Origin: Arthrobacter sp. CAN_C5
GTDB taxonomy: Bacteria > Actinomycetota > Actinomycetes > Actinomycetales > Micrococcaceae
Direction of reading: 5' to 3'
Assembly (NCBI RefSeq): GCF_017875735.1
Contig: NZ_JAGGMZ010000001.1
Coordinates: 744,001-808,000 of the forward strand
DNA: 64,000 nucleotides
Below, piece after piece: positions 33,566 to 42,021 of the stretch. Positions within the stretch are counted from its first letter, which is position 1, and each line of letters starts with the position of its first letter. The notes below the pieces were generated by a model. That model was given only the letters and a program-made list of their open reading frames with translations. It was not told the origin of the DNA and made no database searches. Both the position numbers and the translations under genes were made by a program.

Positions 33566-34942
33566 ATGACCACCCAAGTAACCCAGCCGCAGTTCCGGCT
33601 CGAGCAAAAACGCAAGATCATCGCCGACTTCCCCGGACCCAAGTCCACTGAGCTGGCCGCCCGGCGCGCTGCGGTCGTCGCCAAGGGTGTCGCCTCCGGC
33701 GTCCCGGTGTACGTTGCCGACGCCGACGGTGGCATCGTGCACGACGTCGACGGCAACTCCTTCATCGACCTCGGCTCGGGCATCGCGGTGACCAGCGTCG
33801 GGGCATCGGATCCCGCCGTCGTCGGGGCCGTCAAGGAACAGGTGGAGCACTTCACCCACACCTGCTTCATGGTCACCCCCTACGAGGGCTACATTGCGGT
33901 CGCCGAGAAGCTGGCCGAACTGACGCCGGGCGATTTCGAGAAGCGCACCGTGCTGTTCAACTCGGGTGCCGAGGCTGTCGAGAATGCGATCAAGGTGGCG
34001 CGTCTGGCAACCGGCCGCACCGCCGTCGCGGCTTTCGATCATGCGTATCACGGCCGCACCAACCTAACGATGGCACTGACCGCCAAGTCCCTGCCCTACA
34101 AGGGCGGACCTGCTGGCGACTTCGGGCCCTTCGCGTCAGAGGTGTACCGGCTGCCGATGAGCTACCCGTTCCGCGAGGAAAACCCCTCGATCTCCGGTGT
34201 TGAGGCTGCCCAGCGCGCCATCACGATGATGGAGAAGCAGATTGGGGCCAGCTCACTGGCCGCCATTATCATCGAACCGATCCAGGGCGAGGGCGGCTTC
34301 ATCGTTCCCGCCGAAGGCTTCCTGCCGACCCTGGCCGCGTGGGCCAAGGAGAACGGTGTGGTCTTCATCGCTGACGAGGTGCAGTCGGGCTTCTGCCGCA
34401 CCGGCGCCTGGTTTGCCGTCGACCATGAGGGTGTGGTGCCCGACATCATCACGATGGCCAAGGGCATCGCCGGCGGGATGCCCCTGTCGGCCATCACCGG
34501 CCGGGCGGACCTGCTCGACGCCGTCCATCCCGGTGGGCTCGGCGGCACCTTCGGTGGTAACCCGGTGGCGTGCGCAGCCGCACTGGCCGCCATCGAGACG
34601 ATGCAGGAGCAGGACCTGATCTCGCGCGCTCAGGCGATCGAAGAGCTGGCTACATCGCGTCTGAGTGCGTTGCAGGACGACCTGGGTGCCGAGTCGATTA
34701 TCGGCGAGATCCGTGGTCGTGGCGCGATGCTGGCACTCGAGTTCGTGAAGCCCGGCACCAAGACACCCAACCCGGAGGCCACCAAAGCCATCGCCGCGGC
34801 CTGCCTGCAGGAGGGTGTCATCATCCTGACCTGTGGCACCTACGGCAACGTGGTTCGGCTGCTGCCCCCACTTGTGATCGGCGACGAGCTGCTAAACGAC
34901 GGCCTGGACGTTCTTGAGGCGGCAATCCGCGCCGCGAAGTAG
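33566..34942 (+). CDS. gabT: 4-Aminobutyrate aminotransferase
   Basis: 458 residues, class III PLP aminotransferase. PLP-binding Lys299 is in MAKGIAGG, with FIADEVQSGFCRTG, the Asp contact to the pyridine nitrogen, and FNSGAEAVENAIKVAR upstream. HVxYHGRT-type AYHGRTNLTMALT and GGTFGGNPVACAAA are GabT-like. It transfers the GABA amino group to 2-oxoglutarate, yielding succinate semialdehyde. Directly behind the dehydrogenase gene with a consensus ribosome site (AAAGGCAG). A strong terminator follows at 35025-35066. No succinate-semialdehyde dehydrogenase is seen in this cluster. Confidence 0.9.
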   Translation: MTTQVTQPQFRLEQKRKIIADFPGPKSTELAARRAAVVAKGVASGVPVYVADADGGIVHDVDGNSFIDLGSGIAVTSVGASDPAVVGAVKEQVEHFTHTCFMVTPYEGYIAVAEKLAELTPGDFEKRTVLFNSGAEAVENAIKVARLATGRTAVAAFDHAYHGRTNLTMALTAKSLPYKGGPAGDFGPFASEVYRLPMSYPFREENPSISGVEAAQRAITMMEKQIGASSLAAIIIEPIQGEGGFIVPAEGFLPTLAAWAKENGVVFIADEVQSGFCRTGAWFAVDHEGVVPDIITMAKGIAGGMPLSAITGRADLLDAVHPGGLGGTFGGNPVACAAALAAIETMQEQDLISRAQAIEELATSRLSALQDDLGAESIIGEIRGRGAMLALEFVKPGTKTPNPEATKAIAAACLQEGVIILTCGTYGNVVRLLPPLVIGDELLNDGLDVLEAAIRAAK

Positions 34943-35024
34943 TCCTACGCTCGACGCGGGCACTCGTTGCCGACACGTTGTCGGCTTCGCATTCGCCGTC
35001 TATTCCGTTCAGCGCTAAGGGAAC

Positions 35025-35066
35025 CGGCCACCGCACCAGAAGTATCTGGTGCGGTGGCCGCTTTTT
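35025..35066 (+). terminator. Rho-independent terminator after gabT
   Basis: A perfect 16-bp stem (35025-35040 with 35045-35060) and a four-base loop are followed by CTTTTT. It separates gabT from the convergent TetR gene. Confidence 0.9.
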
Positions 35067-35091
35067 GTCTGTTCGGCCGGGTGAAACGGCG

Positions 35092-35754
35092 TTAGCTTGC
35101 GAGCTGCGCCTGCAGGCCCACGATGAGCGCCTCGAGGCCCAGGGCGAAGGCCGCATCGGCCGAGTCGGCCTGCAAGCCGCCTCGCACCCGCACGGCCGCA
35201 GTGAACCGGGGGTAGTCGGGTCCCAGGCTGCCGGACTCGAAGATGTCCTCCGGTGCGGCGACGTCGAAAGCGGACCCGAAGATGAAGGACTCCAGGGCCA
35301 CAATGGCGGGAATGATGCGGTCCTCTGGCCATCCGGCGTCGAGGAAGCCGGCGGAGACAGCCTCGTACATTGCCAGAGTTTCAGGTGCACCAGTTACTGG
35401 CAGGACAGCGATCACCGAGATTAGCGGGGTGTGCGCAGCGAAAACCTCGCGGTAGGACCAGGCCCACGCGCGGACTGCCTCATCCCACGGCGCCACGGCA
35501 AAGGCGCTGAAGTCCACCTGCGCCATCACCTGGTCCTCCACCCAGCGCAGCACTTCCTGCTTGGACTCGGCGTGGTTATACAGGGCCGATGGCGCCACTC
35601 GTAGCTGTTGTGCCAGGGCAGACATGGTGAGGCCGTCGTAGCCGTGGGAGGCTATCAAGCTCAGCGCCGCATCGGTGATGAGGTCGCGGGAGAGTAGCCC
35701 GCGGGGCGGGCGACCCGCCCGCCGACGGCCGACCGGCGTTCCTACACTTCCCAT
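35092..35754 (-). CDS. TetR-family regulator, probable repressor of putrescine oxidase
   Basis: 220 residues. After a short basic arm (RRRAGRPPRGLLSRDLI) comes the TetR helix-turn-helix, GYDGLTMSALAQQLRVAPSALYNHAESKQE, read here as LTMSALAQQLRVAPSALYNH. The C-terminal part matches the tetracyclin-repressor-C type (YEAVSAGFLDAGWPEDRI). A TATAAT at 35787-35792 gives it a leader of about 25 bases. It is divergent from the putrescine oxidase operon, whose promoter holds a clear palindrome, so it is likely the local repressor (comparable with PuoR of corynebacteria). Confidence 0.82.
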   Translation of the reverse strand: MGSVGTPVGRRRAGRPPRGLLSRDLITDAALSLIASHGYDGLTMSALAQQLRVAPSALYNHAESKQEVLRWVEDQVMAQVDFSAFAVAPWDEAVRAWAWSYREVFAAHTPLISVIAVLPVTGAPETLAMYEAVSAGFLDAGWPEDRIIPAIVALESFIFGSAFDVAAPEDIFESGSLGPDYPRFTAAVRVRGGLQADSADAAFALGLEALIVGLQAQLAS

Positions 35755-35786
35755 GACCGCCCCTTTACCGTCCCTGTTGCGCGTTC

Positions 35787-35792
35787 ATTATA
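35787..35792 (-). promoter_or_regulatory. -10 (TATAAT) of the TetR gene
   Basis: Perfect consensus on the minus strand; the half-site AATGAA overlaps its 3' side (35784-35789), hinting at autoregulation. Confidence 0.6.
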
Positions 35793-35936
35793 CTGTGCGC
35801 TCTGACGATCATCCCCGCCGCTGGGCATCATTGCTGCCCGGGATCGCCATCGGCAAACACGCGGGTCCGGCGCCCAACCCGTTGTCGACTCGGTAGGAGT
35901 GCAGGCTGGCCCCTTTCCAAACCGGACGATTATCGC

Positions 35937-35970
35937 TACAGTATCCCCAATAAATGAATGACGTTCATTT
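35937..35970 (+). promoter_or_regulatory. Promoter and operator of the putrescine oxidase operon
   Basis: TACAGT (35937-35942) is the -10. Just after the predicted start lies a palindrome with perfect 7-base arms, AAATGAA (35952-35958) and TTCATTT (35964-35970), spaced by five bases. This is where a repressor would block initiation. Confidence 0.65.
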
Positions 35971-36005
35971 TGTGGTCTGGACCATACCGTTCGTGAGGGG
36001 TAGTT

Positions 36006-37403
36006 GTGAAGCAGTTGGAACGCGACGTAGTCATCGTGGGTGCGGGGCCATCGGGTCTCACCGCCGCCTGGGAGCTGAGCAGGGCGGGACTGAGCGTCGC
36101 CGTCCTGGAAGCGCGGGACCGGGTGGGTGGACGCACCTGGACCGACACGGTCGACGGCGCGGTGCTGGAGATCGGCGGCCAGTGGGTCTCCCCGGACCAG
36201 ACCGCCCTCAAGGACCTGCTGACTGAGCTCGGACTGGAGACCTACGAGCGGTATCGCGACGGCGACTCCGTCTACATCGCCGCTGATGGCACCCGCACCC
36301 GCTACACCGGCGACATGTTCCCGGTCTCCGCGGACACCGAGGCGGAGATGAACCGCCTGATTGAGTTGCTGGACCGGCTGGCCGCCGAGGCTGGCCCCGA
36401 GACACCATGGACCCACCCGGAGGCCAGGGCGCTGGACACGATTTCCTTCCACCATTGGCTCCGCGAACAGTCCAGCGATGAGGAAGCCTGCAACAACATT
36501 GGCCTCTTCATCGCCGGCGGTATGCTCACCAAACCCGCTCACGCGTTCTCTGCCCTGCAGGCCGTGCTCATGGCCGCGTCGGCCGGGTCCTTCTCCAATC
36601 TGGTGGACGAAAACTTCATCCTCGACAAACGGGTTGTCGGCGGCATGCAGCAGGTCTCGGAGCGCCTCGCTGGGCGCCTGGGTGACGACGTCGTCCTGTC
36701 CAGCCCGGTCCGTACCCTGCGGTGGTACGGCGGCTCGAACGACGACGGCACCACCGACGGAGGCCACGTCACGGCCGTCTCGGACACCGTCACCGTCAAG
36801 GCCCGCCACGCGATCATGGCCGTCCCACCGAACCTTTATTCACGGGTGTCGTACGAGCCGCCCCTGCCGCGCCGCCAGCACCAGATGCACCAGCACCAGT
36901 CCCTGGGCCTGGTCATCAAGGTGCACGCCGTGTACGCGACGCCGTTCTGGCGCGCGGACGGCCTCTCCGGCACCGGGTTCAGCGCCTCCTCGATCGTGCA
37001 GGAGGTGTACGACAACACCAGCCACGAGGATTCCCGCGGCACCCTGGTGGGGTTCATCTCGGATGAAAAGGCCGACGCCATGTTCCGGCTGGACCCGGCG
37101 GAGCGCCAGCGGACCATCCTCGAATCAATCGCAGGCTTTCTCGGACCGCAGGCGCTGACCCCTGAGGTCTACTACGAGTCGGACTGGGGCTCTGAGGAAT
37201 GGACCAGGGGAGCGTATGCCACCAGCTACGACCTCGGCGGCCTCCACCGCTACGGACCCGACCAGCTCACCCCGGTGGGCCCCATCCACTGGTCGTGTTC
37301 GGATCTCGCGGCCGAGGGCTACCAACACGTAGAGGGAGCAATCAGAATGGGTCAAGCGACTGCCCGCAACATCCTGAGCCTCACACCAGCCGAAGGAGCA
37401 TAA
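36006..37403 (+). CDS. puo: Putrescine oxidase (flavin amine oxidase)
   Basis: 465 residues. FAD-binding motif VGAGPSG (11-17) and LEARDRVGGRTW are at the N-terminus. The middle shows FHHWLREQSSDEEACNNIGL and AGGMLTKPAHAFSALQAVL, and the C-terminus SDWGSEEWTRGAYATSYD with the FAD-contacting SDLAAEGYQHVEGA. These stretches are, as far as I remember, close to the Kocuria (Micrococcus) rubens enzyme. It oxidises putrescine with O2 to 4-aminobutanal, ammonia and peroxide. GTG 36006 follows GAGGGG. It leads an operon with a universal-stress protein and a permease. Confidence 0.9.
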   Translation: MKQLERDVVIVGAGPSGLTAAWELSRAGLSVAVLEARDRVGGRTWTDTVDGAVLEIGGQWVSPDQTALKDLLTELGLETYERYRDGDSVYIAADGTRTRYTGDMFPVSADTEAEMNRLIELLDRLAAEAGPETPWTHPEARALDTISFHHWLREQSSDEEACNNIGLFIAGGMLTKPAHAFSALQAVLMAASAGSFSNLVDENFILDKRVVGGMQQVSERLAGRLGDDVVLSSPVRTLRWYGGSNDDGTTDGGHVTAVSDTVTVKARHAIMAVPPNLYSRVSYEPPLPRRQHQMHQHQSLGLVIKVHAVYATPFWRADGLSGTGFSASSIVQEVYDNTSHEDSRGTLVGFISDEKADAMFRLDPAERQRTILESIAGFLGPQALTPEVYYESDWGSEEWTRGAYATSYDLGGLHRYGPDQLTPVGPIHWSCSDLAAEGYQHVEGAIRMGQATARNILSLTPAEGA

Positions 37404-37408
37404 GGCGC

Positions 37409-38368
37409 ATGGACTACATCGTCGGGTACACGGCTGACGAGCGCGGCCGCGACGCCGTGAGCCTCGCCGTCGCCCTCGCCCGCCGCCAGGACGCGAAGCT
37501 GCAGCTCGTCATGGTGATGCCCGAACACTCACCCTTCAACGCCGTCTACCCTCCCGAGCGCGGCTTCGAGAGCATCCTGTCCGCACAGCTGCAGGAATGG
37601 CTGGCGGAGGGTCTGGCCATGATTCCCGACGACGTCACCGCCCGTGCGCACGTCATCAGCGCTGATTCGCAGGCAGGCGGCCTGATCGACGCAGCAGTGG
37701 ACTCGGGTGCCTCGCTGATCATCATCGGTGCAAGTTCCCGTGGGCTGCGCAAGCGGTTCAACGTGGGCAGCGTCGCGGGGACGCTGCTGCACGCATCCCC
37801 GGTTCCGGTGGCCCTGGCGCCACAGGGCTACCGGCGGCTTGACCCAATCACCCGGCTCACCTGTGCCGTGGGGACGAGGGTCGGCGCCGACGAGGTCATC
37901 GCCGTCGCCGTCGACTCCGCAGCCCGGCGGAAACTGCCCTTGCGGCTGGTTTCGCTGGTAGCCCTGGACCCGTCGTCAGGCGCTGACGGAGCCGATACTG
38001 CGGCGGTGGAGGCCGCCCACGAGCACGCCAACACCCGGTTGGCCCAGGCGGCCGCCTCGCTCGCAGCGGGAGGCCAGGTCAGCGTCGAGGTGGTGAGCGG
38101 GTCAACCGTCGAGGAAGCCATCGGCGCGCTCGCGTGGGATGAGGGCGAGATCCTCCTGGTCGGGTCGAGCCGGCTGGCCCAGCACAGCAGACTATTCCTC
38201 GGCGTGACCGCCAACAAGATCCTGCGGGCCCTGACCGTGCCAATGGTTGTGGTGCCACGCGACTACAGATCCGACGATAACCAGTCGCTCCAACCGGAGC
38301 GATCTGTCACGAAGCGCTCCGATGCCGGTGAGGGCAGGGACGTCCAACCTACCGAGGTGTCACAGTGA
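37409..38368 (+). CDS. Universal stress protein with two Usp domains
   Basis: 319 residues: two UspA-like alpha/beta domains in tandem (about 1-140 and 150-285) and a disordered tail. The first opens MDYIVGYTADERGRDAV and ends in the nucleotide-binding pattern IIIGASSRGLRKRFNVGSVAGTLLHASPVPV; the second ends LLVGSSRLAQHSRLFLGVTANKILRALTVPMVVV. The G-X2-G-X9-G-S pattern predicts ATP binding. The ATG is five bases after the putrescine oxidase stop, and its own stop overlaps the permease start. The role in polyamine use is unknown; it may gauge energy state for the transporter. Confidence 0.83.
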   Translation: MDYIVGYTADERGRDAVSLAVALARRQDAKLQLVMVMPEHSPFNAVYPPERGFESILSAQLQEWLAEGLAMIPDDVTARAHVISADSQAGGLIDAAVDSGASLIIIGASSRGLRKRFNVGSVAGTLLHASPVPVALAPQGYRRLDPITRLTCAVGTRVGADEVIAVAVDSAARRKLPLRLVSLVALDPSSGADGADTAAVEAAHEHANTRLAQAAASLAAGGQVSVEVVSGSTVEEAIGALAWDEGEILLVGSSRLAQHSRLFLGVTANKILRALTVPMVVVPRDYRSDDNQSLQPERSVTKRSDAGEGRDVQPTEVSQ

Positions 38369-39882
38369 GCACTACACAGGATTCGTCCACCGGGCTGAGC
38401 AAAAAGGGCCTGAGCTCCGGGTCGGTCGGGCTGCTGGGCGCCGTCGTCATCGGAGTCTCCTGCATCGCCCCCGCCTACACGCTGACCGCGGCGCTCGGCC
38501 CCACCGTCGCCGAGGTGGGGGTGCAGCTTCCAGCGATCTTCCTCGTCGGATTCATCCCGATGCTGCTGGTGGCCCTCGGCTACCGGGAGCTGAACAATGC
38601 GATGCCCGACGCCGGTACCTCCTTCACCTGGGCGACGCGGGCGTTCGGCCCGTGGATCGGCTGGATGGGTGGGTGGGGGTTGATCGCCGCCACGGTGATC
38701 GTGCTGTCCAATCTGGCGGCCGTCGCCGTCGACTTCTTCTATCTCATGCTCGCCCAGCTGACCGGGAACGAGTCGCTGGCCGACCTCACCCTGAACCTGC
38801 CGCTGAACATCGCCACCACACTGGCCTTTGTCGCGCTCGCCTGCTGGGTGTCCTACCGCGGGATGGAAACAACCAAGGCGGTGCAGTACGTACTGGTCGG
38901 TTTCCAGCTGCTGGTCTTGGGCTGGTTCGCTATCGCCGCCTTTGCGCACGTCGCAGGCGGCACTGCTTTCGATGCGACCGCCATCAGCCCTGAATGGTTC
39001 AATCCGTTTGCCGTCGAATCCTTCTCGGCCTTCGCCGCCGGGGTGTCCCTGTCGATCTTTGTCTACTGGGGCTGGGACGTCACCCTCACCATGAACGAGG
39101 AAACGAAGGACCCGGAGCGGACACCCGGCCGGGCCGCCACTCTGACCGTGCTGGTCATCGTGGTGATCTACCTGACGGTAGCCCTCGCGACCCTGTCCTA
39201 TGCAGGGATTGGCGACGGCGAATTCGGTGCCGGCAACGTCGACAACCAGGGGAGTATCTTCGCCGTGCTGGCTGGACCGGTGATGGGCCCGTTCGCCATT
39301 CTGATGTCCCTGACTGTGTTGAGCAGTTCAGCAGCGTCCCTGCAGTCGACCTTCGTTTCACCGGCCCGCACCCTGCTCGCGATGGGCCACTACCGGGCCC
39401 TGCCGGCAAGCTACGGGAAGATCAGCCCCACCTACAAGTCCCCGAGCTACGCGACCATCGCTGCGGCGGTCGCCGCATCCGGGTTCTACGTGGTCACCCG
39501 CATTGTCTCGGAGAACGCTCTGTATGACACCATCACCGCGCTCGGCATGATGATCTGCTTCTACTACGGGATCACCGCCATGGCCTGCGTCTGGTACTTC
39601 AGGACTATCGCATTCAATAACGCCCGCAGCTTCCTGCTGAAGTTCCTCGCACCGCTGCTCGGCGGCGTGATCCTGCTGGTGATGTTCGTGAAGACGGCCA
39701 CCGACTCGATGGACCCCGACTACGGGTCCGGTTCGTCGATTGCTGGAATTGGACTGGTGTTCATCCTGGGTACCGGAGTGATCCTCCTCGGGGCGGTGCT
39801 CATGGTGGTGATGTACCGGGTCAACCCAGCGTTCTTCAAGGGCGACACCCTGCGGAAGGGAAGCGCCCCGGCCGACGTCTAG
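38365..39882 (+). CDS. APC-family amino acid/polyamine permease, probable putrescine importer
   Basis: 505 residues with about twelve membrane helices. The N-terminal GVSCIAPAYTLTAALGP carries the unwound first helix of APC transporters, and the NEETKDPERTPGRAA loop after helix 6 is typical. GTG 38365 overlaps the Usp stop by four bases. Placement in the putrescine oxidase operon makes putrescine the probable substrate; the sequence alone supports only an amino acid or polyamine. The family normally uses proton or cation coupling. Confidence 0.85.
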   Translation: MSTTQDSSTGLSKKGLSSGSVGLLGAVVIGVSCIAPAYTLTAALGPTVAEVGVQLPAIFLVGFIPMLLVALGYRELNNAMPDAGTSFTWATRAFGPWIGWMGGWGLIAATVIVLSNLAAVAVDFFYLMLAQLTGNESLADLTLNLPLNIATTLAFVALACWVSYRGMETTKAVQYVLVGFQLLVLGWFAIAAFAHVAGGTAFDATAISPEWFNPFAVESFSAFAAGVSLSIFVYWGWDVTLTMNEETKDPERTPGRAATLTVLVIVVIYLTVALATLSYAGIGDGEFGAGNVDNQGSIFAVLAGPVMGPFAILMSLTVLSSSAASLQSTFVSPARTLLAMGHYRALPASYGKISPTYKSPSYATIAAAVAASGFYVVTRIVSENALYDTITALGMMICFYYGITAMACVWYFRTIAFNNARSFLLKFLAPLLGGVILLVMFVKTATDSMDPDYGSGSSIAGIGLVFILGTGVILLGAVLMVVMYRVNPAFFKGDTLRKGSAPADV

Positions 39883-39936
39883 CGGTAGAACACCCCACGG
39901 TCCGCCACCTGATCAAATCACTCTCTACAGCCGCGA

Positions 39937-40001
39937 TAGGGTAGAGCAGATCTGCGGCGGTGATCAAAGGCGCCGGTCAGAATCCGAACCGGAAGGCGCC
40001 G
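39937..40001 (+). promoter_or_regulatory. Possible promoter and structured leader of the second usp gene
   Basis: TAGGGT at 39937-39942 is a -10 candidate. The leader has GGCGCC palindromes and CCGGT/ACCGG arms just before ATG 40003, so the GGAAGG ribosome site could be hidden in a stem. Confidence 0.35.
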
Positions 40002-40002
40002 T

Positions 40003-40845
40003 ATGCGTTATGTAGTGGGTTTCACCAACAATGATCGTGGCCGTGATGCCCTGGCTCTGGCGACGTCGCTTGCGCGCACGCAGGGTGCGAGTATCGACCT
40101 GGTGACGGTGCTGGACCGTCCGCAGGACGGCAGCGTCGGGGCAGGTACGGGCCGTGCGATGGCCGCCCTCGAGGAAGCCATCCAGGGGATCCCCGGCGGC
40201 GTCGAAGTGGTTCCCCACGTGAAGCTCGCCGACTCGTTTGCCGAAGGCCTGCTGGAGGTTGCCGCGGAACTGGAAGCTGGGCTGATTGTGATTGGCGCGG
40301 CCAGCAATGGTTTGCTGCGCCGGTTCACCGTGGGCAGCGTGGCCAATGCAGTTCTGCATTCGTCCCCTGTCCCGGTGGGGCTGGCTCCCCGCGGCTACCG
40401 TCACCGCGACCGGATGACCCGGCTGTCCTGCGCCGTCGGTACCCGCGCGGGTGCGGAAGCTGTTCTGGACGTGGCGGTCGACTCGGCAGCTCGCCGGGGC
40501 ATGCCGTTGCGCCTGATCTCCCTGGTGGCACTGGACATCAACGAGCAGGCTGATACCGGGGAAGCAATCAATCTGGCGCACCAGCACGCCAATACGGTGC
40601 TGGCCCGTGCGGGGGCACAGCTGCCGGAAGGCCACGAAACGACTATCACCGTGGCTCACGGCCGGACTATCGAGCAGGCCATCGATGACATCGAGTGGGA
40701 TCCGGGAGAGATTGTCTTTGTCGGCTCGAGCCGGCTGGCCAAGCGGAGCCAACTTTTCCTGGGCTCCACTGCCAACAAAATGCTGCGTGCGCTGCCTATC
40801 CCGATGATCGTCGTTCCACGGGACTGGAACCTGCCGGCCGCCTAG
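40003..40845 (+). CDS. Second universal stress protein with two Usp domains
   Basis: 280 residues, clearly a paralog of the protein at 37409. It shares MRYVVGFTNNDRGRDAL, LIVIGAASNGLLRRFTVGSVANAVLHSSPVPV (seen as IGAASNGLLRRFTVGSVANA) and FVGSSRLAKRSQLFLGSTANKMLRALPIPMIVV. It lacks the 35-residue tail. It follows the permease after 120 bases with its own probable promoter, so it may be induced separately. Tandem Usp paralogs around a polyamine permease suggest a duplicated regulatory partner; this is inference. Confidence 0.85.
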   Translation: MRYVVGFTNNDRGRDALALATSLARTQGASIDLVTVLDRPQDGSVGAGTGRAMAALEEAIQGIPGGVEVVPHVKLADSFAEGLLEVAAELEAGLIVIGAASNGLLRRFTVGSVANAVLHSSPVPVGLAPRGYRHRDRMTRLSCAVGTRAGAEAVLDVAVDSAARRGMPLRLISLVALDINEQADTGEAINLAHQHANTVLARAGAQLPEGHETTITVAHGRTIEQAIDDIEWDPGEIVFVGSSRLAKRSQLFLGSTANKMLRALPIPMIVVPRDWNLPAA

Positions 40846-40882
40846 CGGCACCGCGCCCAGCAATACCAGCAGAGCTTCCCGG

Positions 40883-41875
40883 TCAGACCTTCGCGGTCTC
40901 CTCAACCACTGCGGCGGCGCGGGTGCGGCGGGGGCGGGAGTTCTTTCGGACAGTGCGCAACATGTCGATGGTGAGCATCGCGAGGGCAACCCAGACCAGA
41001 CCAAATCCGATCCAGCGTTCCAGCGGCATCTCTTCCTTGAACACGAACAGGGCCAACAGGAACTGCAGGACCGGTGCCAGGTATTGCAGGAGGCCGATCG
41101 TGGTCAGGGGCAGCCGACGTGCGGCGGCGCCGAAGAAGAGCAGTGGAACGGCGGTGATGACTCCAGCGGCCGCCATGATCCAGAAATGTCCCGGCCCCTC
41201 GGTCAGGACTGTCGCAGCCCCGGAAAAGGTCAGCCAGATCATGACCACGGCGGCAATCGGGGTCAGGACGGCGGTTTCGATGCTGAGGCTCGACAGTGCA
41301 TCCACCCTGGACCCGACCCGCTTCTTCACGAAACCGTAGAAGCCGAACGAGAAGGCTAGCGTCAGGGCAATCCAGGGCACGTTGCCGTAGCCGATGGCCA
41401 GGACCACCACCGCGATGATGCCCATGCCGACCGCTGCCCACTGCAGCCTCCGCAGTTTCTCCCGCAGGACCAGTACCCCCAGAAGTACCGAAACAATCGG
41501 GTTGATGAAGTAGCCGAGGGCGGCTTCGATCGCGTGGCCAGTGGTCACGCCGTACGTGTAGACGAACCAGTTCACGGCGATCAGCAGTGCGGCGATGGCC
41601 AGGGTGCCGAGGATCCGTGGATTGGACGCCGCGGCCCAGACAGTCCGCCAGGAACGCATCACGGTCAGGAGCAGGGCGCAGAACACCAGTGACCAGAGGA
41701 CCCGGTTGGCGACAATTTCGATGGCCGTCGCCGGCAGCAGGATCATGAAGTACAGCGGCAGCAGCCCCCAGAGGCCGTAGGCGCCGATTCCGTAGAGGAT
41801 GCCCGTCGAATTTTCGCTTCGGGGCTGACGCTGGCGAGCGGTTTCGGTAGGAGTCACGTCGGCTCCAGCGCTCAC
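40883..41875 (-). CDS. rarD: RarD-type EamA permease
   Basis: 330 residues with ten hydrophobic helices in two EamA halves. It has the RarD features GIGAYGLWGLLPLYF near the N-terminus, ANWFVYTYGVTTGHAIEAALGYFINPIV (read as VNWFVYTYGVTTGHAIEA), and FWIMAAAGVITAVPLLFFGAAARRLP. The E. coli protein is called chloramphenicol-sensitive protein; its substrate is not established. The GTG start is at 41875. It ends 37 bases from the second usp gene (convergent) and is divergent from fprA. Confidence 0.85.
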   Translation of the reverse strand: MSAGADVTPTETARQRQPRSENSTGILYGIGAYGLWGLLPLYFMILLPATAIEIVANRVLWSLVFCALLLTVMRSWRTVWAAASNPRILGTLAIAALLIAVNWFVYTYGVTTGHAIEAALGYFINPIVSVLLGVLVLREKLRRLQWAAVGMGIIAVVVLAIGYGNVPWIALTLAFSFGFYGFVKKRVGSRVDALSSLSIETAVLTPIAAVVMIWLTFSGAATVLTEGPGHFWIMAAAGVITAVPLLFFGAAARRLPLTTIGLLQYLAPVLQFLLALFVFKEEMPLERWIGFGLVWVALAMLTIDMLRTVRKNSRPRRTRAAAVVEETAKV

Positions 41876-41958
41876 GGGTCGTGATTTATTCCCGGCGAAC
41901 CAATGATCCTGCTATGAGACGGGTATCACCGGTTTAGACGACACCCCGGCAGGGCATT

Positions 41959-41964
41959 TAGAAT
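41959..41964 (+). promoter_or_regulatory. -10 (TAGAAT) of fprA
   Basis: TAGAAT at 41959-41964, with TTAGAC 19 bases upstream as a weak -35, gives a leader of about 50 bases ending in AGGAAGAAGG before GTG 42022. Confidence 0.5.
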
Positions 41965-42021
41965 AGGAAACTGTGCGCTAAATGTGCGTCTCGGTTTGTC
42001 CACTAGGAAGAAGGCCAATCA

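Noticed and set aside
32666-34051. 461-residue minus-strand ORF across the dehydrogenase and gabT
   Set aside because: It spans two confirmed genes and shows no recognisable family.
35742-36809. 355-residue minus-strand ORF over puo and its promoter
   Set aside because: It would overlap the TetR start, the operator and half of puo; no ribosome site or domain.
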